DNA of 38,984 nt. Origin: an uncultured Clostridia bacterium. Lineage in GTDB: Bacteria > Bacillota > Clostridia > Lachnospirales > CAMVHY01. Every line of letters starts with the position of its first letter. The first letter of the stretch is position 1. Positions 33,024 to 38,984 of this stretch are shown piece after piece. The notes beneath the pieces are model-generated. The model was not told the DNA's origin and searched no databases. It was given only the letters and a program-made list of their open reading frames with translations. The translations under genes were made by a program, and so were the position numbers. Where the stretch lies: positions 1-38,984 of the forward strand of contig CAMTJU010000013.1 in NCBI GenBank assembly GCA_947073045.1, in the 5' to 3' direction.

Positions 33024-34328
33024 TCAAAACAAAATTTTATTCAAGAAATCACGGCCGTTATTTTTTACTATCATAATTTTTGTTTTCAGCTGTTCCTCAA
33101 GATTTTGCACAGATAAATCATCGAGCATAATTTGCGAATTAGCTTTAAACATGTTTTCTGATAAAAGTAAATAATCGCCGATATCTTTCATCTTCATTAT
33201 ATCAATAATGTTGCGACCTGTCAATAAACCCGATACAGTTATGTTTTCACCGAAAAATTCATTTTTAATACGATAAACATTTACATCAATCTTATTGGAA
33301 AGCTTATTAATTTTTTTAACTTTGTCAAGGATAAAATCATATGCAGCAAAGCCTGTTGCTATTGAAACTTTCTTAAAAATCACGCGCGATTTATCAATAT
33401 TTTTAATTGCCAAATCAAATTCATTTTGAAACAAAGAAAGCATTCCCACTCCATTTTCAAGCTGTGGAAAATCTTCATAATCTTCATAATCAGGGATAGG
33501 CAAATTAGCTTTAATATAGAACTCATCAGCTGCAAACACAAATTTGGTATTAAATTTTGCAGATAATTTTTGTTGCCAATTTTTGATTTGTTTAATAATT
33601 AATTTTGCATCGTCCGAATTAAAATTCTCTAATGCAAATAAATTTTCACGAAACTTTGAAAGCCCGGCTGGCACTATTGATAAACTTTGGGCATTTGGAA
33701 TAAATGCAGTCAAGTCGCTAATAGTTTTGTCCAGGCTTTCTCCATCATTTATATTCTTGCACAGCACAATTTGAAAATTCAACTTTATATTTGCATTATT
33801 TAATTTTTGTATTTGCAAAAGGATATTGCGCGCGGCAGGATTCTTCAACATAAATTGACGAAGGTCAGGGTCTGTTGTATGTACAGAAATATTTATAGGA
33901 GAAAGGTGATAAAAAATAATGCGATCAAGGTCTGCATCACTCATATTTGTCAATGTAACATAATTGCCAGACAAAAATGATAATCTCGAATCATCGTCTT
34001 TAAAATAAAGAGTAGAGCGCATATTTTTAGGAAGTTGGTCTATGAAACAGAATATACATTTGTTTTTGCAGCTCATTTGTCCATCCATCAATCCATCTTC
34101 AAAAATCAATCCCAAGTCCTCATACTCATCTTTTTCAATTTCGTACACACATTCTTCACCATTATTATTGCGCACACAAATATTAATAAATTCATCTTGA
34201 ATAAAATATCTGTAATCGAAAATATCTTTGATAATATTGTCGTTAACGGATAAAAGTACATTGCCCGGTTCAATACCAATTTCCTGAGCAATGCTATCTT
34301 TTTCAACATCAATTATTTTATGCTCCAA
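33024..34328 (-). CDS. DUF512-family radical-SAM-like iron-sulfur protein
   Basis: This 434-residue protein carries a PDZ-like N-terminus (KIIDVEKDSIAQEIGIEPGNVLLSVNDN) and then a Cys motif CKNKCIFCFIDQLPKNMR, typical of the radical-SAM-like core of this family, followed by LYFKDDDSRLSFLSGNYVTLTN, another conserved segment. The C-terminal about 200 residues are the DUF512 region. The substrate is unknown; synteny with der and plsY is conserved. Translation likely starts at TTG (34328), because ATGGAGCT upstream serves as the ribosome-binding site; ATG at 34343 is the alternative. Confidence 0.9.
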   Translation of the reverse strand: MEHKIIDVEKDSIAQEIGIEPGNVLLSVNDNIIKDIFDYRYFIQDEFINICVRNNNGEECVYEIEKDEYEDLGLIFEDGLMDGQMSCKNKCIFCFIDQLPKNMRSTLYFKDDDSRLSFLSGNYVTLTNMSDADLDRIIFYHLSPINISVHTTDPDLRQFMLKNPAARNILLQIQKLNNANIKLNFQIVLCKNINDGESLDKTISDLTAFIPNAQSLSIVPAGLSKFRENLFALENFNSDDAKLIIKQIKNWQQKLSAKFNTKFVFAADEFYIKANLPIPDYEDYEDFPQLENGVGMLSLFQNEFDLAIKNIDKSRVIFKKVSIATGFAAYDFILDKVKKINKLSNKIDVNVYRIKNEFFGENITVSGLLTGRNIIDIMKMKDIGDYLLLSENMFKANSQIMLDDLSVQNLEEQLKTKIMIVKNNGRDFLNKILF

Positions 34329-34354
34329 GTTTAACAGCTCCATTTTTTATATTT

Positions 34355-34384
34355 ATTATAAACCAAACGAACTAAAATCGACAA
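34355..34384 (-). promoter_or_regulatory. Predicted promoter of the DUF512-der-plsY operon
   Basis: On the minus strand TTGTCG (34379-34384), 18 bp, TATAAT (34355-34360). The start would fall near 34348. It is divergent from the promoter at 34430-34458. Confidence 0.5.
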
Positions 34385-34429
34385 ACATTGGTTTTCTATA
34401 TGCATTTGGTATTTTCAGATTTTGTTTCT

Positions 34430-34458
34430 TTGATTATTTTTTGTGTATGTTCTATAAT
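34430..34458 (+). promoter_or_regulatory. Predicted sigma-A promoter of the membrane protein/AI-2E operon
   Basis: TTGATT (34430-34435), 17 bp, TATAAT (34453-34458). A second TATAAT at 34465-34470 lies just after it. Confidence 0.68.
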
Positions 34459-34489
34459 TTATTTTATAATTTTGTATTGAGGAGCCATT

Positions 34490-35224
34490 ATGAAAAAAAA
34501 TAATGATATAAATTTAATTGGGATAATAAAAAATTCTGTTCGAATTTATTTTAAAAACATTTTTGCGTGGATAATGGTTTGTTTTTTGGTATATACTCCA
34601 ATGTTTGTTTGCGATTACCTTATGCCGGAACAATTTCAAACGCCTGCTAATGTATTCAATGCGGTTTATTCATTTAATATTTTCAAAATGATGATTTATT
34701 TTTTACCGCCAATTTTATTTAATCCGCTTGCAATTGCTGTAATTGCTTGTGTTGTTGAGCAAAGTTTGTATAATAAAACAATTGACGTAAGCTATGTTTT
34801 AGATAATTCATTATTAAAGTGGAAGGATCTTGTATATTCTGCAGTTATATATTATTCAATAGTTTTGTTTACAAGTCTTTTGATTATACCGTCAATATAT
34901 TTTTCAGTTTCATTTTATTTTTATATACCTATTATTGCACTTAGTAAATATAAAGGAATGAAAGCAATGTTAATTAGCAAATTAGCAATTATGGGAAGAT
35001 GGTTCAAGGCAGCAGGTTTAATTTTTCTTTCGATGATTTTATCGACAATGATAAGTTTGTTTATAGAAAGATTTTTGCCGATGAAATCAGAAAATTTATT
35101 TATTACTAAGATAATTTTTAGTTTGGTATGTAAATTTATAGACATATTTTTTGAAATTGTGTTGATAGTATGGTTTTTGAGTACGTCAGTAATTAAAGTA
35201 GATGAAAAAGAGGTTGGGATATGA
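34490..35224 (+). CDS. Hypothetical polytopic membrane protein
   Basis: This 244-residue protein has about six hydrophobic segments (near 22-44, 67-90, 115-145, 150-160, 172-192 and 208-232). It starts with a cytoplasmic stretch (INLIGIIKNSVRIYFKN) reminiscent of glycerophosphoryl-diester-phosphodiesterase-associated or DUF975-type membrane proteins, but the similarity is not enough to name a family. No catalytic residues are evident. TGAGGAGCC precedes the ATG. Its stop overlaps the next gene by 4 nt (ATGA), indicating coupled translation. Confidence 0.85.
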   Translation: MKKNNDINLIGIIKNSVRIYFKNIFAWIMVCFLVYTPMFVCDYLMPEQFQTPANVFNAVYSFNIFKMMIYFLPPILFNPLAIAVIACVVEQSLYNKTIDVSYVLDNSLLKWKDLVYSAVIYYSIVLFTSLLIIPSIYFSVSFYFYIPIIALSKYKGMKAMLISKLAIMGRWFKAAGLIFLSMILSTMISLFIERFLPMKSENLFITKIIFSLVCKFIDIFFEIVLIVWFLSTSVIKVDEKEVGI

Positions 35225-36393
35225 AATTACCTTGGGATGAGAAATATTTAAAAATATCTTTTCATGTTATTTTTACTGCTGTAGTTGTATATTTACTTGT
35301 GCACGTGATTAATTTGGGTGCATATATTTTTTCGCATTTAGACAAAATTATCAATAACTTTTCGCAATTTTTATCATCTATATTTTCTGTATTTTCTATT
35401 TTATTTTGTGCACTTATTATTTCATATTTACTTGACCCATTAGTCAATCGTTTGCAAAATTTTTATAATGAATACACAAAAAAGCATGATTTGAAGAAAC
35501 GAACTGCCGGTACAATTTTAGCTTATCTTATAGTTTTTTTTATCATTTTCGCATTTATTTTTGTTTTGGTTAAAAAGATGGATGTAAATCATAATGTAAA
35601 CTTTGTAGAAAATTTTTCGGCGGCTGCAATATCTACAATTAACGATTTAAATGAAAGTTATTTGCTAGCGCAGGAAAAATTAAAACAATGGGGAATGCTC
35701 GAATATGTCTCAGATTTTGTGAATACGGCGCTTAATTCATTGATAAAATTTTTCCGTAGTCTCTCAAACAATATAATATCAACTTTAACTTCGGCCGGTA
35801 GCAAAGTTTTAGATTTGTTTTTGTCATTAGTAGTAGCTTTTTATTTATTACGTGACAAAGTTGAATTTCAAAACAAAGTTTCTGATGTATCAAAAGTTTT
35901 TTTGCCGAAAAAAATTTATTTTTTTCTTACGAATATTTTTGAAGATATCCATATAATATTTTCAGGATATGTAAGTGGTCAGTTGCTTGACGCTTTCATT
36001 ATGTCAGTACTGTTAAGTTTATGGCTTAGCATTGTACATATAAAATTTGCTGTTATGATTGGAATGTTTTCAGGATTTGCAAATGTCATTCCGTATTTTG
36101 GTGCATTCACTGGTTTCATTTTATCAATATTTAGCGCACTTATTGAAGGCGAGCCAATTAAAGCATTATATGCTGCATTAGGTGTAATGGTTTTACAGCA
36201 GTTTGACGGAATGTTTATTGTTCCCAAAGTCGTTGGAGAACGTGTTGAATTAAGTCCCTTTCTTGTAATATTATCACTTTCTGTTGCAGGCAAGCTCTTT
36301 GGTATTTTGGGAATGCTTTTAGCCGTTCCGGTATGTGCCGTGATTAAAATTTTTCTTTCAAGATTTATTGCGCGCCTCAAAAATAAGATTTAA
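35221..36393 (+). CDS. AI-2E (YdiK/PerM) family transporter
   Basis: This 390-residue membrane protein has seven or eight hydrophobic segments. The family features are the early DPLVNRLQNF segment, a long extracytoplasmic or periplasmic middle (about 125-185), and the C-terminal signature with NVIPYFGAFTGF, QQFDGMFIVPKVVGERVELSPF and GKLFGILGMLLAVPV. Members have been linked to efflux of AI-2, sodium/proton exchange or other solutes, so the substrate here is open. GAGGTTGGG precedes the ATG that overlaps the previous stop. Confidence 0.94.
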   Translation: MKLPWDEKYLKISFHVIFTAVVVYLLVHVINLGAYIFSHLDKIINNFSQFLSSIFSVFSILFCALIISYLLDPLVNRLQNFYNEYTKKHDLKKRTAGTILAYLIVFFIIFAFIFVLVKKMDVNHNVNFVENFSAAAISTINDLNESYLLAQEKLKQWGMLEYVSDFVNTALNSLIKFFRSLSNNIISTLTSAGSKVLDLFLSLVVAFYLLRDKVEFQNKVSDVSKVFLPKKIYFFLTNIFEDIHIIFSGYVSGQLLDAFIMSVLLSLWLSIVHIKFAVMIGMFSGFANVIPYFGAFTGFILSIFSALIEGEPIKALYAALGVMVLQQFDGMFIVPKVVGERVELSPFLVILSLSVAGKLFGILGMLLAVPVCAVIKIFLSRFIARLKNKI

Positions 36394-36423
36394 ATCTTTT
36401 ATGATAAAAATTAATTTGTTTTT

Positions 36424-36450
36424 GCTTTTCTTTAGAAAAAGAAAAGTAAA
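36424..36450. repeat. Imperfect palindrome (GCTTTTCTTT...AAAGAAAAGTAA)
   Basis: It lies just after the AI-2E gene and is related to the palindrome at 38873-38902. Another short one (GTTTCATGAAAGAAACC) is at 36473-36489, followed by the terminator arm AAAAAAATCTCAAC. The three together fill 36394-36511. Confidence 0.5.
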
Positions 36451-36492
36451 CATAAACATCTATTTTATAGCAGTTTCATGAAAGAAACCAAA

Positions 36493-36511
36493 TAAAAAAA
36501 TCTCAACTAAA
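36493..36511. terminator. Terminator arm next to the IS half (partner arm at 21764-21776)
   Basis: AAAAAAATCTCAAC borders the IS end here; on the other side of the original insertion lies AAAAAATCCCAAGC at 21764-21775. Brought together they pair as an AATCTCAA-type stem with a few changes, like the intact CTCAAG terminators. Confidence 0.55.
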
Positions 36512-36893
36512 TAAACTGACTCCCAAAAGCTAAACAAAGTTATATTAAAAAATCTATTAAACCAACGAAAGGGTTCGCAGTCTGTGAATAACAGAAGGCA
36601 AGCCCTTAAGTTTTGTCTTAATACGCCGGTTATTGTAGTAGTCAAGATATTCCCATTAAGTCCCGCTTAAAATGTTCCATGGATTCAAACTTTTGAAAGT
36701 AGAATAGCTCACTTTTCAGCAAACCAAAAAAGTTTTCTATCACTACATTGTCCAGTCAGTTACCTCTGCGGCTCATGCTCTGTCTAATACCTTTCTTATT
36801 GAGCATCCGTCGGTATTGTTTATGCTGGTATTGCCAGCCCTTGATCGGAATGAAGAATGAGGCTAGTATCATTTGGAACTGTTGTAAATGCCT
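36512..36893 (-). mobile_element. 3' half of an IS3-family element (partner half at 21778-22590)
   Basis: The minus strand encodes the transposase C-terminus from TTVPNDTSLILHSDQG to the inverted repeat TAAACTGACTCCC at 36512, in degraded form. Matching copies elsewhere have one or two more codons before this point (NKTFATVPND at 15845-16240). Homology stops near 36893, where the kinase-like reading frame begins. The break corresponds to the break in the 5' half at 22586-22590. Confidence 0.87.
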
Positions 36894-37894
36894 TACATGT
36901 CTGCTACAAAATTTTCAATAAATTGTCTGCATGCTGAATCTACGTAATACATTTCACCTGAGATTACACTTGAATTTAAATATCCCATTGCTTCTATCTG
37001 ATTAAAAGAAATATTATCTTTAATAATATTATCTGGTATAGTATAAAATATTTGACCTAGTTTAACAAATTTTTCATTACCATTTTCGTCTTTAGTAGAA
37101 TAAACTGTGCTAACCTTACCACTATGTGTTTCAGAATTAGGATTTTTTTCAATGTATTGTATGGTATTTTCTTTAGAAGATAAAATTTCATGGATTGAAA
37201 TTTTTGTATTAAGATCATTATTTTGAATATTTAATAATATATTGTCTACAAATATTTTGTTTTCATGAAATTGTACTAATTTGTGACTAAGTTTAGTTAC
37301 TCTTGCTAAATCTACTTGAAGTATTGTGAGTTGAGCATTAGTTTTTATCAAATTTTTTTCTATACGATTTAAACGAAATTGCTTAAAAAACCAAACATTT
37401 TCTAAGTTTTTTTTCTTTTCTTCGAGATATTCAATTTCTTCTTTTAAATTTTTAATTTCAGAAGATATTTTTTCATAAATTTCTTTTTCCCAAATAGTTC
37501 GCCAAATGCACGAATTTAGAGCATCTATTACTCTTTGATAATTATCAGAAATTTCTCCTATCTTTTCAAAATCTTTTTTTACATTTTCTAAATCTTTATT
37601 TTCCAAATTTTTTTCCATATCTTCATTATTTTTACGTGGATTTATTAAAAGACTTAAAGAATTAATATTTTTATTTGTAGAAAGTGTTTGTTTCATTAAT
37701 AGATGTAAAGACTTAGTTGTTTTATCTAATGTCTGTCAAACTTCTTCTTCTTCTTGTTCATCTGATGTTAAATTTAAATTTAATTCTACATTTTCTACAT
37801 CATTTTCATTGAATTTATCAAAAAAATCACTGGAAAATAGGTCATTGTATATATATTTTGTTTTTCTAATTTTAGTAGTATTTTCTTCTGCCAT
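36893..37894 (-). pseudogene. N-terminal half of the kinase-like gene, with an in-frame TGA and fused to an IS
   Basis: Reading from ATG at 37894 (AAGGTATGTG upstream) the frame is MAEENTTKIRKTKYIYNDLF, an acidic stretch ending in EEEEEV-type residues, then TGA at codon 53 (37736-37738), then on in the same frame through LDKTTKSLHLLMKQTLSTN to 36893. A second ATG at 37696 could restart translation. Residues 90-200 are predicted coiled coil (IKNLKEEIEYLEEKKKNLE). The end has VSTVYSTKDENGNEKFVKLG (kinase N-lobe-like strands) and SACRQFIENFVADM, after which an accidental TAA from the IS side closes it. The rest of the gene is at 22587-23731. Confidence 0.72.
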
Positions 37895-38073
37895 TTCAAT
37901 CACATACCTTAATCAAAATAATATCTACAAAATAACTTACATATATTATAACATATTTTTTGATAATAAAAAATTCTTTAGAGTGAATATTTGTTGTAAA
38001 ATGTGTTGTGTTACTTTTATTAGAAAAACTTTATACCAATAAATTTCAACAAATTTATAAGGAGCTGTTTAAA

Positions 38074-38760
38074 ATGAAAGCATGTGCAATTATAGTAGCA
38101 GGCGGAAGCGGAAAACGAATGAAGACAGATGTTCCAAAACAATTTTTATTAATTAATAAGAAACCTATTTTAATTCATACTCTTGAAGTATTTGAAAAAT
38201 GCGACATCATAAATAACATAATTGTTGTTTGCAATACACAATATATTTCATATTGCCATGCGCTTGTGAAAAAATATGGGCTGTGCAAAATAAAAAACAT
38301 AATAGAGGGAGGAGAACAAAGACAAAATTCTGTTTATAACGCAATAAAAATTACTGATTGTGATATTGTTTGTATTCATGATGCAGTTAGAATGTTTGTA
38401 AAAAATAATTTGATCGTACAAACTATAAATCAGTGTGAAAATAATGACGGATGTATCTGTGCAGTCAAAGTAAAAGACACAATAAAAAGATGCAATGATT
38501 ATGTGCAAGAAACATTAGATCGCGAAAATCTATATCAAATACAAACTCCTCAGTCTTTTAAAACTCAAATATTAAAAAAAGTATACGACAAAGCTATAAA
38601 AGAAAATTTTATTGCTACAGATGATTCAGGGTTAATGGAGCATTATGGTTATAAAATAAAATTAATTAACGGAGACTATTTTAATATAAAAATAACAACA
38701 CCAGAGGATTTATTGTTTGCCAAAATATATTCAAATAAAAATAAGATTCTTATTGAATGA
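38074..38760 (+). CDS. ispD: 2-C-methyl-D-erythritol 4-phosphate cytidylyltransferase
   Basis: IspD joins CTP and MEP to make CDP-ME in the MEP isoprenoid pathway (cytosol, 228 aa). The nucleotide-binding start AIIVAGGSGKRMKTDVPKQF has the Gly-rich loop with the conserved Arg and Lys. VCIHDAVRMFV, CAVKVKDTIKR and LYQIQTPQSFKTQIL follow, matching DAARP- and QTPQ-type family motifs (here DAVRM). ATDDSGLMEH and the C-terminal ITTPEDLLFA are also characteristic. The frame extends upstream to 38008, but AAGGAGCTG places the start at 38074. The upstream region 37895-38073 is AT-rich and holds no clear promoter that I can identify. Confidence 0.95.
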   Translation: MKACAIIVAGGSGKRMKTDVPKQFLLINKKPILIHTLEVFEKCDIINNIIVVCNTQYISYCHALVKKYGLCKIKNIIEGGEQRQNSVYNAIKITDCDIVCIHDAVRMFVKNNLIVQTINQCENNDGCICAVKVKDTIKRCNDYVQETLDRENLYQIQTPQSFKTQILKKVYDKAIKENFIATDDSGLMEHYGYKIKLINGDYFNIKITTPEDLLFAKIYSNKNKILIE

Positions 38761-38786
38761 AATTTAATAGCTTTAAAATCAAGACC

Positions 38787-38809
38787 AAACTTTTTTGAAA
38801 AAAGTTTGC
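38787..38809. terminator. Palindrome after ispD, possible terminator
   Basis: CAAACTTTTTT G AAAAAAGTTTG is a perfect 11-bp inverted repeat 27 nt after the stop. It has no long T-run after it. Similar AAACTTTTT...AAAAA elements lie at 30936-30955 and 31075-31094. Confidence 0.5.
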
Positions 38810-38827
38810 ATATAAAAAACTTCACAA

Positions 38828-38858
38828 AAAAATCTCAAGCACCTGCTTGAGATTTTTG
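38828..38858. terminator. Bidirectional CTCAAG-type terminator
   Basis: AATCTCAAGCA, loop CC, TGCTTGAGATT with A/T runs on both sides. It lies between convergent ispD and the SLH-protein gene. Confidence 0.9.
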
Positions 38859-38872
38859 TTTGATTTCTTTTG

Positions 38873-38902
38873 TTTACTTTTCTTTTTCTAAAGAAAAGTA
38901 AA
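38873..38902. repeat. Palindrome TTTACTTTTCTTT...AAAGAAAAGTAAA
   Basis: A 13-bp inverted repeat with a short centre (TTC/T), next to the terminator and 8 nt before the SLH-gene stop. Related to the palindrome at 36424-36450. Confidence 0.6.
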
Positions 38903-38909
38903 AAAAGTT

Positions 38910-38984
38910 TTAGTTCTCGCCATTTACAGCATTCATGATATATTTGTATGCCCAATGATTTTGCAAAACATCTTTAAAATTTAC
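38910..38984 (-). CDS. C-terminus of an SLH-domain protein (partial)
   Basis: The last 24 codons of a minus-strand gene running off the window read VNFKDVLQNHWAYKYIMNAV then NGEN and stop. F-x-D-V-x-x-x-HWAY-x-x-I is the opening of an S-layer homology domain, which binds cell-wall polymers. The segment is short, and the domain ends unusually early after this motif (about 24 residues), so it could be the last, truncated SLH repeat of a longer surface protein. Confidence 0.6.
   Translation of the reverse strand, partial: VNFKDVLQNHWAYKYIMNAVNGEN

Noticed and set aside
37736-37738. Recoding of TGA as an amino acid
   Set aside because: None of the housekeeping genes here has an in-frame TGA, TGA is used as a normal stop (for example nusA and ftsL), and the gene has other lesions.
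22587-37894. HipA-type persistence toxin
   Set aside because: The kinase-like residues recall that fold, but the long coiled coil, overall size and lack of a hipB-like neighbour argue against naming it so.

Overview
The window comes from an AT-rich, low-GC anaerobic Firmicute-type bacterium. The support is: a trimeric [FeFe]-hydrogenase (HydABC), DnaD/DnaI primosome proteins, a long Gram-positive-type SRP RNA with an Alu domain, YlxR/YlxQ between nusA and infB, frequent TTG starts, purine-rich Shine-Dalgarno sites, DUF1659/DUF2922-like small proteins and the tail of an SLH-domain protein. A Negativicutes-like or clostridial origin fits best, but that is inference from gene content and not a placement.

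Layout from left to right. (1) 1-290: the degraded tail of an IS3-family element lodged in a terminator. (2) 319-5434, minus: prs followed by hydC-hydB-hydA. (3) 5722-6251, plus: two tandem 3-TM YgjV/SemiSWEET-like proteins. (4) 6336-7496, minus: a D,D-carboxypeptidase. (5) 7701-9257, plus: GtrA-like protein and a GT4 glycosyltransferase. (6) 9305-15344, plus: a division/replication cluster made of a heptad-repeat coiled-coil gene, rsmH, ftsL, a PASTA-containing class B PBP, a DnaD-like gene and a DnaI-like helicase loader. (7) 15475-15745, plus: SRP RNA. (8) 15800-17031: a full-length but decayed IS3-family copy. (9) 17124-21600, minus: rimP-nusA-ylxR-ylxQ-infB-rbfA. (10) 21778-23731: half an IS joined to the C-terminal half of a kinase-like gene. 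(11) 23978-24896, plus: four tiny genes, two DUF1659/DUF2922-like pairs. (12) 25098-34328, mostly minus: Xaa-Pro peptidase, APC permease, comF, recD2, plsY, der and a DUF512 radical-SAM-type protein. (13) 34490-36393, plus: a membrane protein and an AI-2E-family transporter. (14) 36512-37894, minus: the other half of the IS joined to the N-terminal half of the same kinase-like gene. (15) 38074-38760, plus: ispD. (16) 38910-38984, minus: the C-terminus of an SLH-domain protein.

Most genes are housekeeping. Two things stand out. First, every IS fragment sits inside a Rho-independent terminator of one recurring type (stem CTCAAG/CTTGAG), as if this element targets terminator loops. Second, the half elements at 21778-22590 and 36512-36893 are complementary, and so are the two halves of the kinase-like gene attached to them. 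Together they record a reciprocal exchange between an IS and that gene that inverted about 14.3 kb. The kinase-like gene also carries an in-frame TGA and a frameshift, so it is a decaying gene of unknown role. The tandem DUF1659/DUF2922-like operon behind a perfect 12-bp palindrome is the best candidate for an undescribed intact system.
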